Source of the DNA: Cryptomeria japonica | Lineage: Eukaryota; Streptophyta; Pinopsida; Cupressales; Cupressaceae | DNA length: 64,000 bases | Direction: 5' to 3' | Assembly: GCF_030272615.1 (NCBI RefSeq) | Contig: NC_081409.1 | Span: 203,981,949 to 204,045,948 of the forward strand | Notes under the pieces: model-generated | What the model was told of the DNA's origin: nothing | Databases searched by the model: none | What the model saw: only the letters and a program-made list of their open reading frames with translations | Position numbers and translations under genes: made by a program | Part shown: positions 38,365 to 51,400 of the stretch, in pieces | How the letters are laid out: every line of letters begins with the position of its first letter | Numbering within the stretch: position 1 is the first letter of the stretch

Positions 38365-39616
38365 TTATGAACCCCATACCCTATCTTCGAGTATATGATC
38401 CATAGATCTCAAACTTCCTAATTCCTTCCCAATATCTCTGAGTATCTCATTGCTCCAATACTCCACAAGAATGTTATATGGTCTAATCCACACTAGACCT
38501 TTCTTAACCTTGTGTTTCCATGGGTTGAAATGCAGATACCATTCAATTAATTGCATTCTAGAGCTTTCTAAATAGTGTGGCCCACTATTTAAAGCTTCCT
38601 CCTTTTCAATTAGATTGGCAAATTCTACCAAGAAGAAACCATTGGGAAGTCATTTCAGACCTATCTAGGGACCCCATTTCTGATAACACCAATTTACAAT
38701 ACTTCTTGCATCCTTTAGTCCTCTGCCCCATTTAATAAAAATGCTTATATTTTTAAGTCTCTCCCTATCTTGATTGATTTCAGTTTCATCAATTTGAACG
38801 CGAGGAATTGAAGACATACCGTTTTTATTTTGATTGGGATTCGATGTGCCTTCCTCGTTGATCTTATTATTGTTGCCTTTCCATGGTTTATTGGTTCGAA
38901 TTTCGCCCTCATGTCCTAGCACTGTCTTTCCCTTATTTCACCAATTATTTGAAGAATCTGCATTCAATATGTTAGTTTTCCTAGACCACTCGTTCCTTCC
39001 TTTTTTAAACCCTTGTTTGTTAAGAATTTTTGATAATCTATTTTTTTCCCCATAAGATTGTTGCTATCTTTGATTGGTGTAATTCTTTGGAAAATTCTGC
39101 CATTGTCTTTGCATCCATAGAAGATTCTATCTGCCTCAATATTGGTTTGGCCTTTGAAATCCTCTGTTACTGAATTTAGACTTATTTTTATTTATATCAT
39201 TTTGCTTTTGAATTTGCCAATTTGCCTTGTAATCGATCTGAGATCTGCCCTTGTTTGTATATCAATTTTCCATACTAATGGCCGGAGCACATTTGTCAAT
39301 CCATTGACCTCCTTCATAAACCCATTGTGGATTATAATTTCCTTACCATCCATGCCTTAGGTTTTCCATATTTGTTTTTGGCCCAACTGCGTAAATCTTC
39401 CATAGGAATTTCTTTCCCAACTTCATTGCTCCATATGTTGTATTTGGAGTCTCCATTCCATGGATGCTCCTGCCCTTCGCCCTTGTTGAATGCTTGGATC
39501 CTACCTTGATCTGCACCCCAATCCTGTTCACCCTTGCTTTTCCGCTTCTGCTCCTCTCTACTCCCACGCTCCATTTTTTTCCAAAAAATAGTCAAATAGG
39601 TGAGACTTACTTGCAA
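38365..39616 (-). pseudogene. LINE ORF1 (gag-like, DUF4283 type)
   Basis: The N-terminal frames (39616-39332) are highly charged. The 38631-38365 frame carries the DUF4283-like phrase LIEWYLHFNPWKHKVKKGLV followed by WIRPYNILVEYW, the nucleic-acid-binding domain of plant LINE ORF1. A frame change joins the parts, and the zinc knuckle expected downstream is displaced by the solo LTR insertion. Confidence 0.75.
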
Positions 39617-40704
39617 GAATTAACTTGTAATGACACCCATATTTTACCATCAATCGTGTGCAAATGTCTCAATTCAATATTAAATACAATCAAATGGACA
39701 CCCGAAATGGTGGATAGATAATGCAGCAAAAAGTCTATTTATTTCTAAAGTGGAAAAGATAGAGAAAGAGAAAGAGATAAAATGAAAGAGTGATTAAATT
39801 AATTCTAATAACATTCAATTAAAAAAACATAAATCATTGAAATAAATTTCAAACTTAAATATAAATTCAAAGTCAAAATTTATCAAAATTTATATATAAA
39901 AAAATATAAAATTAATATAAAAAATTATTTTATTATGTTAATAGATAATTAATTAAAATATATTTAAAATTTAAATTTGAAAAAATAAAAATAAGAATTA
40001 AATTAAAATAAAATATTTAAAAATTTAAATATTAAAAAATAAAACATTAATTATAAATAATAAATAATTAAATTAAAAGAAACTAATTTTAAAAATTAAT
40101 AATAAATTATAAAAAATTATACAATTTTTTAAAAATCAAATTGTACACGAAAACCAAATAAATATTATAGTTAAAAAATTAACAAGCTTGGATATCACTT
40201 TATTTGATGATGCGAATAAACAATTCTTGAAAGAAAAAATAGCCTTTTTACCTTTGCTATGTTGCTTTGTCAGCCACCACATGTAATTTAATAGTGTCTT
40301 AATTTGGATTTAATATTTTGAGATTGTATTAATATTTGACATTTTATAAGAAAGAAAAATGATATTTTTTATATTTTCAAAATGATTGTTTTAATTAATA
40401 CAAAAATGAAATTAAATAAATACAATAATTCTACTTAATAAAACTAATAAATAAACATCTCAAATATATCTTTTAAAAAATGGTGAACAAGAAGTGTGAA
40501 CAAATATCATATCAGTGATGAGTAATTCAATTTTCAGTCCTAACCAAAAAAATCAATAATTAAATAAATGTTGGGTATATTTATTTCCTTTTTTAATAAT
40601 AATAATTATATTTGTTTTATTTTTATTTGTTGAGTGAAGAAAGGTTTAGAGAATATACGTGAGGGTTTTGTTCTGCGCTGCTCTGCTCTGTTACGCGCTT
40701 GAAG
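39617..40704. other. AT-rich intergenic region upstream of PPR gene
   Basis: Very AT-rich from 39,780 to 40,620 (runs of AATTAAAATA type). No ORF or known repeat. The PPR promoter must lie here, but I see no confident TATA box. Confidence 0.5.
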
Positions 40705-42586
40705 ATGTTAATGGAGATGATGATGCACAACTTCAAATGGATACGATGCTCCCTCTTTAAACAGGTACCTTCTCCTCATTCTCCCCATTCTTCCAAACAA
40801 TACTCTAAAACCTCATCTCAACACACACACGAAAAGGAGAAACCCCCTTCTCACATCATGCACAAATTTAATGTCAAGCACTGTACTCAGTACATTACTG
40901 CCCTCTGTAAATCGGGAAACACGAACAAGGCCTGGGACCTTGTACATTCGGCCATTACTCAACGCTGTCCTCTCGATGTCGTATCCTTCACCGCGCTTTT
41001 TGGGTGGCCTTGGAAACTCTGGTGATATCCCTCGAATCAACACCCTTCTTGCTGAAATGAAAGAGATGGAAATACATCCAGATGTTGTCACTTATACCAC
41101 CCTCGTAAAGTCTTTGTGTAAACGGGATCGAATAGAGGAAGCACTTGGGATTTTGCACGGAATGAGGCTCGTTCATTGTTTTCCTGATATTGTTACATAC
41201 AACACCCTAATTGACGGGATATGTAAAAGAGGTAGAATAGTTGAAGGTCTTATTTTATTTGCTGCGATGATACAAACTGGCATTTCTCCTGATATTGTTT
41301 CATGCAGTACCCTAATTAATGGTCTCTGCAAGGTGGGAAGGGAAGATGAAGCTCTAAGGTTGTTAGCTGGAATGAAAAATAGTTACTGCTCCCCAAATAT
41401 TGTTACATACAACACCCTGATTGATGGTCTTTGCAAAGTAGAAAGAATAGATGAAGCTCTAGGATTAGTAGGTAAAATGTTACAAGACGGCCATTTTCTT
41501 AACAACTATACTTATAATAGTCTGATAAATGGCTTTTGCAAGGCTGGACAAACAGACAAAGCCTACAATCTGTTTGTACAAATGATGGAGTTTGGTCCTT
41601 TGCCCAATATAGTGACATTTAATACAGTTATTGATGGATTGCGCAAAGATGGCAGGATGGACAAGGCTTGGGATTGTTTTCATAACATGACCAGAAGGGG
41701 TTTACAGCCGAACGTGATTACTTATAATTCTTTGATACGCAGCCTATGTGAATTGCATGAGGTGGAAAAGGCTCAAAAGTTGTTTAAAAATATGCTAAGC
41801 AAAGGCTGCTCCCCAGATGTTGTTACCTACAACATTCTAATTGGTGATTTATGTCAGAGTAACAGGGCAAAGGAATCATTTTCACTTATTTCTGAGATGG
41901 AAAATAGGGGACATCTTCCTGATGTAATTACATATAATACTCTAATATGTGCATTTTGTAGAACGAGAGAAATGAACATGGTAGGAAAGGTTTTAGAGGA
42001 GATGGCGACAAGGGATTTGAAGTTTGATGAAGTGACATACAACAAAGTCATTGATGGCCTGTGCAAGGCAGGAGATTTTTCTAGAGCATATTCACTCTTT
42101 AATAAGATGCTAGATGAAGGCTTTACTCCTGATGTAGTGACTTATACCTGTCTGATTGACGGCCATTGCAAAATTGGTGAAATGGAGAAGGCCTTTAAGT
42201 ATTTTTTAAACATGAAAGTGATTGGTGTTATTCCAAATGTTGTAACCTTTAATACATTGATTGGTTTTTTCTGCAAGGAAAACAAACTTGACATTGCTTT
42301 CTCAATGCTGTATGAGATGAGATCAAAGAATTTAGTTCCAGATGTTGTAACATACAATGCATTATTATCCACCTTCCGTGAAAGACATGACCTTGAAAAA
42401 ACGTTTTGGGTGATGGATCAAATGAAGAAAGAAGGTTGTGCTCCAGGTGATTCAACTGTCCGGATACTTGACTGGCTGGTTGAAGTTGGTCAAATGCAAA
42501 AATTGAAGGACTTTGTAAATGATGATTCTTTTATTATTTCAAGGCAAGATAGTTTTAATGAAGAAAGAAGGTTGTGCTTCAGGTGA
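40705..42586 (+). pseudogene. P-class PPR protein, frameshifted as given
   Basis: The first ATG is 40705 (MLMEMMMHNFKWIRCSLFKQ), a basic, Ser-rich leader that could target mitochondria or plastids. About 15 consecutive 35-residue PPR motifs follow, each near the pattern VVTYNTLIDGLCK...A...M...P(D/N), then a degenerate one. No E, DYW or SMR domain, so P class. Such proteins bind single-stranded organelle RNA and affect processing, stability or translation. The frame breaks at 40997-41004 (T5G3): upstream sequence ends at a TGA at 41023, while motif 2 continues in the frame open from 40871 to 42586. One extra base there explains both. It could be a real null mutation or a base-calling error, so the gene may be functional. 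The 3' end is altered by tandem duplication. Resembles At3g61520-type PPRs by memory only. Confidence 0.88.
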
Positions 42587-42738
42587 TTCAACTGTCGGGA
42601 TACTTGACTGGCTGGTTGAAGTTGGTCAAATTCAAAAAATTAAAGGACTTTGTAAATGATGATTCTTTTATTATTTCTAGGGCAAAATTAAAAGACTTTG
42701 TAAATGATGATTCTTTTATTATTTTTAGGGCAAGATAG
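42422..42738 (+). repeat. Tandem duplication at the PPR 3' end
   Basis: The last coding segment (42422-42557) is repeated from 42558 with period 136 bp. Its tail (ATTAAAGGACTTTG onward) is repeated again from 42688 with period 49 bp. Neither period is a multiple of three. The current stop at 42584-42586 lies inside the second copy, so the C-terminus has been replaced by about nine out-of-frame residues. Confidence 0.9.
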
Positions 42739-45593
42739 TTCTCATGTCTTGGTGAGTGCCAGCCATTCAAAATCACTCTTGGATATATGTTTTCCCAGCT
42801 CTACAAATTGATATTTTTGCATTCATTTTAAATTAGTGTTATTTATGCATAGAGAAATCAGAAAGTTACTTTTGTAATGTTTGTTATAATTCTCGATATG
42901 ATAGTTTGAATTGAAGTACAATTGAATTTTACCTTTTATTATTGAAGATTATTTTTCATCATAAATTATTTTAGAATTATACTTTAAATTTATCAACAAT
43001 TTAAAACATTTTTTATGATTTTAAAACATTTTTTATGATTTTATAAGTAAAATAAAATATTTTAGAATTTTTACATAATAAATATAAATCTATAAAATAG
43101 TTGTAAGGGTGTTTGTCACATACAGATCATTATTTTTCTAGTATTTCAAAAATGAGTTATGATAATCCATACTTTCAGTTATCTATTAAACTTGTAGATT
43201 AAGATTTCTTCTGTGGATAATATTCTATGCTGATTTTGTATTCACATGTCCGTTGTGAGGGAACTAATATAATATTTGCAGCTAACTAATCTGACAGTAG
43301 CAACCAGATCATGACAGGAAATTTTTTATATTTTCCTGCTAAGCCCAGGCTGGATTGTCTTCAGCTTAAAGTTCTGATTGACAAATCTAAGTGATTTTGG
43401 TATTTTTATCTCTCTTCTAAATTTGCAATCGAGTGAGTTCTTTCATATTACTTGTAGTCTAGTTTCCAGGGGACCATAATTTGACAAACAGTATCATCTC
43501 TTGTATTTTGAAGATTCTATTTTATTATTGTCTGAAAAATTCACAAGCTAAATGAGTACTGTTTAAGCTATTACAATGTGAACTTTCTGAATATGGCTGC
43601 ACCTTTGACTTAAAAGAATACTATTTAATGCTTCTCAACTAGATACCGTTCAGCAGCTTTCTTATCAATATTCTGTGTGCCCCAGATTTTTTTTTCATCT
43701 TTTCATTGACAAATGAATCAGGGATATAAGATTTTTATTAAATGCCATTCCATTCTTATTCTGAGATGAAAGATTGTGGTAGGTAATAAAAAATGAGTTA
43801 CCAAAGAGATATCAAAGAGTAAGAGGAAGTGGACAATGCAATCAAGAAATCTAGATCGAAATCTTATCTTTTTGCATTTCAATTTTAGAAATCATTGGTG
43901 GTGCAGAAATGTTTTGAGTAAAATTAGTTTTTTTGGTTTGTTTTTATTAGCTTGCCTGGATCATACTGTGGGATTGACAAAGCATTGCCTAATTTTATTT
44001 TGCTTATGAATGCCATTGTTGGAAGTGTCGACATCTATTTACTCCACAACTTTCAACGAGAAATTTTGAAGGATTAAGTTCGTTGAGCACAGAAAATAAT
44101 ATTGCCACATTCTTGCCACAAGTTGGACCTTCAACTCATCTATTCTAAACATTAGTCACTCTTCTTAATGATGACTTTTGGAGAGTCAAATCAAGTTCTA
44201 GGGTCAAGTCAAATCAAGTTCTAGGGTTTTTATTGCATGTCCAATAGGCCCCTACCTCAAAGGTATAGACCTTAGGGATCTATTTTTGTAGTTTAAACAT
44301 TTTAATTGACTAAAATATACTCATTAAATACCCACAATAATAAACCTCATAAACACATCTAAGCAAACAATAGTTGAACTTATAGCTTCTCATAGAGGAA
44401 ACTGGTTTGAAATAAGTATTCTTTCTTGATCCATGTTTTTTTTCTGCACATAGCAAATACATTGAAAAGCATAGCTAGACCACAATAATAATTCATAATA
44501 TTTTCTATCAATTTTCATCATGTCTACTAAGGAATATCAATAGTATTGACATGTAATTATATCATTTATAATCTTATGTTCTATCTAACCATCTATTGAA
44601 AAAAAAAGATGTAATAATTAGAATTGTATTAGCTATATGTAAGATGAGGTGTTAAAAAAGTAATAATTACACCTTAAATAATATCATTCATTTGCCATTA
44701 ATTTCAAAGTCATATTTTTTATAATATTAAATAAAAACAAAAACAAAATATTAGATTGATTCTATTTTAGAGAATGAATGAATAAGATAACTTCAAAAAA
44801 AATTGAAAACAAACATAATCACACTTAAAAGAAAGTGTCAAATTTTTTTTACTCAAACAATCAAATTGAAACTCACATTCCACACGGCCAACTCATCTTT
44901 ATCACTATCTCCTTTGCCAAGTATTTGCACTCATTTTTTTTTGCCTAGTGAAGACATTTCAAGCCAGAACTTAAATATGTTAAATGAGACAAGTATGCTA
45001 ATTTTCTTATAGATTGTTTGATTATTGTTATGGATTTTTTTATTATTGTTGTTGATTTCATGTAATTATACCATCATTTTTATGGCAAGCTATCATCAGT
45101 TTTTCTTATTTTTTGGATAATATTTATGTCATGTCTAGTGTCCATTAAAAATTATTTATGAGTTGACTTTGCATTCAAAGATTCTTTCAATTTGAACCCT
45201 TATTATATTTTTTTCAGTTGCTCTCTAACTTGTGCTTAAAATAAATCTTCATGGGGTAGTTGGTTGGTCCTCATTTCTCTTAAGATATATGTAACTCAAT
45301 TATTTCAAATTTTCAATCGTAATAGCTTCAAATCTATCTTAAAGAGTCAATTAGAGAATTCACATAAAGTAACATGGTGTTCTCATTTTCTTTATTATTG
45401 TCAAATTTTACAAAATCCCTTCTACTACTACACTCGCATGTGCCTACTAGTTAAACATCACTATTAAGAATAGTATTTTAGTATGTAATTTTGAACATTA
45501 GAGGTTTTCTTGTCTACAAGATTCACCTTCATGTTGAGGTGATTTCTTTAATAGTTCATTATCATGGGTGTATAGGTGATTAATGTTTTATGG
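42739..45593. other. AT-rich intergenic region
   Basis: No gene or known element. Small repeats only: ACATTTTTTATGATTTTAAA twice near 42,998-43,040, and TCAAATCAAGTTCTAGGG twice near 44,181-44,225. Likely 3' flank of the PPR gene and old degraded repeats. Confidence 0.5.
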
Positions 45594-46580
45594 TTTGTTG
45601 ATCAATGTTTTGCAAAGTTTGGTATTTCATTTGGTATATTTCGATGTGATCAAATCTTGTGCTGAGATTTTGGGATATTGCTTAGGATGGTCTTGTGTAT
45701 CTTCGTTTTAGATGGATCGTGATTTGGTGCTCTGCGAGTTATATTTCTTCGTGATAGTTGTTGATTGGTTGTTTTCTTGAGCTTTCATACGTTGACTGAT
45801 GGAGATTTGAAAAGTGGTGTTGGTGCAGATGTTTCTTGATGTTTCTAACGTGATTGTTGGTGTTTCCTAGTCATGTCGTATTTGTTTTAGTGATCGGCAT
45901 TGATCGTTGTGCGAGCTGTTGATGTTTTTCATCAACCGATGTTGATTTTCTTGTTATGTGGTTTTCTTGGTGGTGTAGTGTGTTGCGGTTGATCTTGGCG
46001 TGATTTTCGGTGGACTTGAGCATTTCAAAATTTGAATTAAGTCTATTTTATGTCATTTAAATCATTGCATTGGTCTGGTGGTCGATCTTTATATCATGTG
46101 ACGTAATTTCGTATTTATGAGTTGAGGGTTAGGGTTTAGCCAACCTTGTTATCAATGTTGATGATTTATAGATATAGGTGAGATATTCATGTAATTTAGG
46201 CGTCGATATTATGTTTGCATTATCAGAGAGAGGTTTATTTGCGAACAACTATGCTTAACTAGAACTGTAATTAGGCATTTGGAGATGCTATTCTTTCAAT
46301 TCATTTCTTTTGGATTGTAGTTTGACTCTTATTGTAAGTCAGTGAGACTTCCTTGAGGGTTGTAGCTTTCCGAGCCATTATATTTGATAGTGATCTTTAG
46401 GCAGTATGCTTGAATGCATGTGCATTCCCCATTGTAATATTTTCGCATACTACTGCAGAGTATCATCTTACCATGGGTAGGTTCCCATCGTGGTTTTCCC
46501 TTAATTGGGTTTTTCACGTCAAAATCTTGGTGTTGTGTGTTGTGCTTTCAATTTGCTTATCTTTGTTGTTACTACAGTTT
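45594..46580 (+). repeat. Left LTR of outer copia, first part (5' truncated)
   Basis: Aligns with 59,012 onward of the right LTR from TTTGTTGATCA. Upstream similarity stops, so the LTR start and left target duplication are lost. The shared U5 block is at about 46,390-46,550. Confidence 0.82.
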
Positions 46581-47029
46581 TGTTGGTGTAAATAAATATT
46601 CATTATGGATATTATTACACTTTACTTAAGTTAACTTAGGATAATGCATCTCTTCGTAGTTTGGATTTGAGACACTTAGGGAAGTGTGCACATAGGGATA
46701 GAGCTTGTAGGAGAAATTCCACCTTTTGTGGTCTTATTTTGCTGTTACACTCCACATTCGGTGGGTCATCCACCTCTTGTGGAATATTATATTTCTCCTA
46801 CCTACCCCTAGTATTTCTTACCTACCCTTGTTTCTCATTGAGCCACATGTCATAATTGTGTGCTCATACATCCATATGGCCTTGCCTATATAAGCAGGCC
46901 TATATTCATTGTATTGGTTAATCCAGTTGATCATTTGCATATTGATGAGAATACAGTTTTGTTCTTGTCATTATATTGTCTCTCTTTTTATGCTTTTCAT
47001 TGTGCCCTTGATCTTGGCAAAATCCTACA
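46581..47029 (+). repeat. 5' LTR of inner copia
   Basis: 449 bp, TGTTGG...CCTACA, TATATAA at 46,887-46,893. Confidence 0.95.
46887..46893 (+). promoter_or_regulatory. LTR TATA box
   Basis: TATATAA in CCTATATAAGCAGGCC, 306 bp into the LTR; same motif in the 3' LTR at 53,097-53,103. Confidence 0.65.
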
Positions 47030-47042
47030 TGGTATCAGAGCC
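47030..47042 (+). promoter_or_regulatory. Primer binding site (tRNA-iMet)
   Basis: TGGTATCAGAGCC directly after the LTR end, with no spacer. Confidence 0.92.
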
Positions 47043-48455
47043 TATAAGGCTTCATTGATTAGTCTTTTGGAGACATTTTGGAGGCTTCAATTTTCGGATT
47101 TGGGGATCTTCATTTTTGGGGGTGTCGTACAATGTTTTGGACATCACCGTTGAATCCGGGAGGCTATTTCCATGAATTTCGACTATAAAGTCGACCTATT
47201 TTGGTGAGAAATTTTTTTTCCCCATTTTGGCTATTATTGTACGGATTTCGAAATAATATTATTTTCCAAAAACAAAATTTTCGCAAAAAAAATATCAATT
47301 TTTTTTTTTTTTTGTTTTTGGGGGTCCACAGACCCCCCCCCCCCCCGCCCGTGCTCTCTGTACCCTGCGTTGTCTGCAGGTCTGTCGCCGTCGACCATAC
47401 CCTATACTCCAGCCGCTGCCAACCCTGTACTCCAGCTGCCCTTCATCCTCCGCTGTTCGGTGACCACCTCCCCGAGATCTCCTCTTCCCGGCCCACCGTC
47501 CGGGCTCCCTGAGCTCCCTCTGCCGGCGAACCCTCCTCGACCGCCGCTGCCTTTCCGCCAGTGCCGTATTCTGCACGGCCCCCATGCTGTCTGTTGGGCC
47601 CCACGCGGTCGACATCTCCTTTGCCCGGGACCACCGTCCGACACTGTCGCGGTGGCTACTGACACTGCCTTGCAGACCCACCGGCACCGGCAGTCCTTTG
47701 CCCGGTGGACCCGCGCCCACCATGTGGCAGGCAGCCACTGGCCCGCGGTCGACATCCGTACACTAGCTCATTGCCCGTCACACAGTGCCACATCAACGTG
47801 TCCATACAGTACGGATGCCACGCAGGCAGGGGTGAAGTTTTTTTGACGGTCATATGGGCATCAAATTTAAGCCCGTCATTTGCTAACATTAGCGCCACAT
47901 CAGCAGACTTTTGAAATTTTTTGACCCCCTCTTCATTGAGCTTTTCAGTTTTGCAGTTCAACTTTGAAAGGCCATATCTTGCTAATTTTTGCTCCATTTT
48001 TGGTGCATTTTTTTTTTGAAATGGGCTAAAATTTCGTGATCTTCACAGTGGTGTGGTTATTTTCTTATTTTGGTGCACAGGTTTTTCAGAATTTTTGGAT
48101 TCTCATAGTTGTACCTGTCCAATCCTCAATTCTGCAACTTCAGATTTCAGAGCTTTTGAGTGGAATTTTTACTTTCAGATATTGGTCTTCTTTGGCCTAT
48201 TAGGTACTTGTAAAGTGCTTGGATCTTAGTTTAGATCTCTTGCATTATTAGTTTGAGTCTCTTTTGGCCTTATTGAGGCAGTTGTAAAATTGAAATTAGA
48301 AGCCCACTTTGCCATTTTTTGCAAGTGGCCCATTATATACGCACTAAGTATAAAGTGTCAAATCATATCTTTTGGGGGGGTTCTTTGATTGAGTGAATTT
48401 GGGGGGGTGTCTTGTGTGATTGTGCCTCTCTTTGTGCTCTTTCATTTTTGTTGCA
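47043..48455 (+). other. Leader of inner copia with GC-rich, CpG-rich insert
   Basis: About 1.4 kb before gag. AT-rich ends surround a segment at 47,326-47,850 that is unusually rich in C and CG, starting with a 14-C run at 47,333-47,346. Overlapping Pro/Arg/Gly-rich open frames on both strands are compositional. A poly-T tract lies just before it. Confidence 0.7.
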
Positions 48456-51400
48456 ATGAGTCATCATAAATTTCCACCTTTAACTCCACAAAATTATGCA
48501 TCATGGAAAATTAAAGTATGGAGTAAATTAATGGAAAAGGGTCTCACACATTACATAGATAGAACAATAGCAGCACCACCTGATCCTAAGGCTGATCCTA
48601 ATGCTCAATTAGAATGGCTCACTAAGAATTGCATGGCTCTTGGAATTTGCGCAAGTATGTATCAGATGATCTCATCTTTCATATTGAAAAGTGTACTACA
48701 ATTAAAGATGCTTGGGATATGTTTCAGAAATAGTATGGTCAAGTTGATGAAATCAGAGGTTATAAGATTGACAATGAGCTCACCAACTTGGATCCCAAAA
48801 CTTTTGATACAATCCAAGATTATGTCACCAAAGCAAATGAGCTAAGAGCAAAGCTTAAGGATTGTGGAACTGACAAAAAGGATGCTCAATTGATATTCAA
48901 CTTGTTGGACAAACTTGCATTAGAATATGCAGCATTTGTGTCTAGCTTCCAAACTCATCGTTTGACAGTGGGGAGTTCCTATGTTATGCTTTCATTTGAT
49001 GCTTTCACAGAAATGTTGATATTGGAACAATCTAAGTTGTTGAACATGGGACTTCTCAAGTCTTCAAAGTCCAAGGCTTTGGTGGCTAATCAAGGGAATC
49101 AAGGAAGTCAAGGCAAAGATTCCAAGAAGAAGAAGAAGCAATCCAAGTCTAAGCCACAACAGGAAAAAGGACAATCATCCTCTCCATCACAAGGTGATTT
49201 TTCATCCTCTTCCAAGAAGGGGACACCACCTAAGAAGGATAAACCAACTTGTGCATATTGCAAGAAGTATGGTCATGATGAGCATCGATGCCATACAAAA
49301 CAAGTTGATGAGTTAACTAATCTTCTTAAGGAAAACAACATCAACTTGCCATCCGCCTACACAAAGAAGGATTCATCTCCTTCCTCTTCCTCACATTCTA
49401 AGGGAAAAGGGCAAGCATTTGTGGCCACAACAGGTTCTTCACAGCAATGGATACTTGACTCGGGTGCTTCATATCACATGGTTTCTACAAAGGAGCAGTT
49501 TTCTTCATTGGAGCCATCTAAAGTACCTCACATTTACATAGGAGATGATACACAAGTAGAGGTTGAAGGGAAAGGTTCAGTTGACATGGATGGAACATTT
49601 GAGAATGTTCTCTATGTTCCTAACTTGTCTACTAACCTTCTCTCTATCTACCAAATCACTCACTATGGGAATGGGAAAAAGGTTGAGTTTACACCAGATT
49701 TAGTTGTGGTAAAGGAACTTGATGATGATGCCTTGGTAGCAGTGGGACAAGTCAATGACAACTCAAGGCTTTATTCATTCTCCCACTTTGTGCCAAGTTC
49801 ACCTTCTAGGGCCTTGCTTACTCATTCAAATTTAGAAAGTAAGCTATGGCATGAGCGGTTTGGTCACCTCAACTACCGCTATCTTCAGCAGCTCAGCACT
49901 AAAGACATGGTCACAGGTCTACCTCGAATCAGTTTTTCAGAAGGTGTATGTTCAGGTTGTTCCATGGGCAAGCATCCCGAGGAGAAGTTTGATAAGGGGA
50001 AAGCTTGGAGAGCTTTGGAAGTTCTTCAACTTGTTCACAGCGATGTAGCAGGTCCATTTCTAGCACCTTCATTTAGTAAGGCCTGCTATGTCCTCACCTT
50101 CATTGATGACTACTCCCGCTTCACTTGGGTCTACTTCCTTATTCATAAGAGTGAAGTATTTGACAGATTTCAGGACTTCAAGACTCGTGTGGAGAAGCAA
50201 TCAGGGAAAGTGGTCAAGATTCTTCGTACAGATAATGGAAGGGAATATGTGAACAAAAGACTTGAGGATTTTTGTACATTTGAGGGGATTGATCTTCAGC
50301 ATTCTGTTTCATACACTCCACAACAGAATGAAGTTGCAGAACGCAAGAATCGAACTCTCAAAGAAATGGTTAGCTGTATGATACATGCACGTTCTCTTGA
50401 TCCCGCCTTTTGGGCAGAGGCTATCAGTTGTGCCACACACATCCATAATCAGGTTCCTCACAAAGCTTTGCAAAGTATTACTCCTTTTGAGGCTTGGGCT
50501 GGTAGGAAACCGATTGTGAGACATTTCAGAGTCTTTGGGTGTCCAGCATGGGCTCGCATACCTCCGCAGAAATGCAAGGCATTGGAACCTCAGAGTTGGC
50601 CTTGCATATTTGTTGGATATCCTGAGGGTGTTAAGGCATATAGATTGATGGATTCTAAGACACATGAGGTGTTCATTGAGAGGAGTGTTCACTTTGAGGA
50701 AAGCTCTCCTAGCTTAGCCTCTCTACCTCCTCCACCTTCCTCCATTATGGATAGTGATGTTAGTGATTCAGATGATGAGACTCCTTCAACTCCGACTCGC
50801 AGGGTTACACCTCCGCAGGGTCCACTTGCAGTTGAGGAGCCTCGTTCTCCACCTCCACCTAGACCTTGTTGGGCTCGACATACACTTGAGTTCGCGGGTT
50901 CTCTTGTTGGGGATCCTTCAGATACATGGAGAACTCAATCACAGCATCAGGATCTACCACATGCATTCATTGCTACCGCTTTTGATCCACAGACATTTAG
51001 GGAAGCATTAGGGGTTCCTGAGTGGGACCACGCTATGGAGGAAGAGTATAGTTCCTTGATGAGGAACAACACATGGGATTTAGTCCATCTCCCTAAGGGG
51101 AGAAAGATGGTTCGATGTAAGTGGATCTATCAGACCAAGTTTGCAGCAGATGGTAGTGTGGATAAGTATAAGGCTCGACTTGTTATGAAAGGTTTCTCTC
51201 AGGTTGCAGGTGTTGACTATACTGAGACCTTTGCACCCGTAGCCAAGATGAACTCCATTCGTTTGACATTTGCTATTGCTGCAGCTCATGGTTGGGTTGT
51301 ACATCAGATGGATGTGAAGAGTGCTTTTCTTCATGGTGATCTTGATGAGGAGATTTATATGGAGCAGCCACAGGGTTTCATCTAGGATACTTCCTTGGTT

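Larger units (their letters stand above)
32130..39616 (-). mobile_element. L1-type LINE, broken, with nested solo LTR
   Basis: Minus-strand order: ORF1 (about 39.6-38.36 kb), then a solo LTR insertion (37,065-38,351), a linker, endonuclease from 36,155, reverse transcriptase (about 35.2-33.4 kb), a Cys-rich zf-RVT domain (about 32.85-32.6 kb) and RNase H (to about 32.14 kb). This is the order of plant L1-type LINEs. The RNase H is cut short with a short A-run at the 3' end. I did not find a target duplication. Stops and frameshifts are frequent throughout. Confidence 0.85.

Noticed and set aside
31403-39620. Target-site duplication for the LINE
   Set aside because: No convincing direct repeat between sequence near 32,125 and near 39,620; the ends are probably eroded.
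47201-47997. Pro/Arg/Gly-rich open frames of up to 158 residues on both strands
   Set aside because: They overlap in several frames of a GC-rich leader, have no conserved domain, and lie between primer site and gag of a retroelement.
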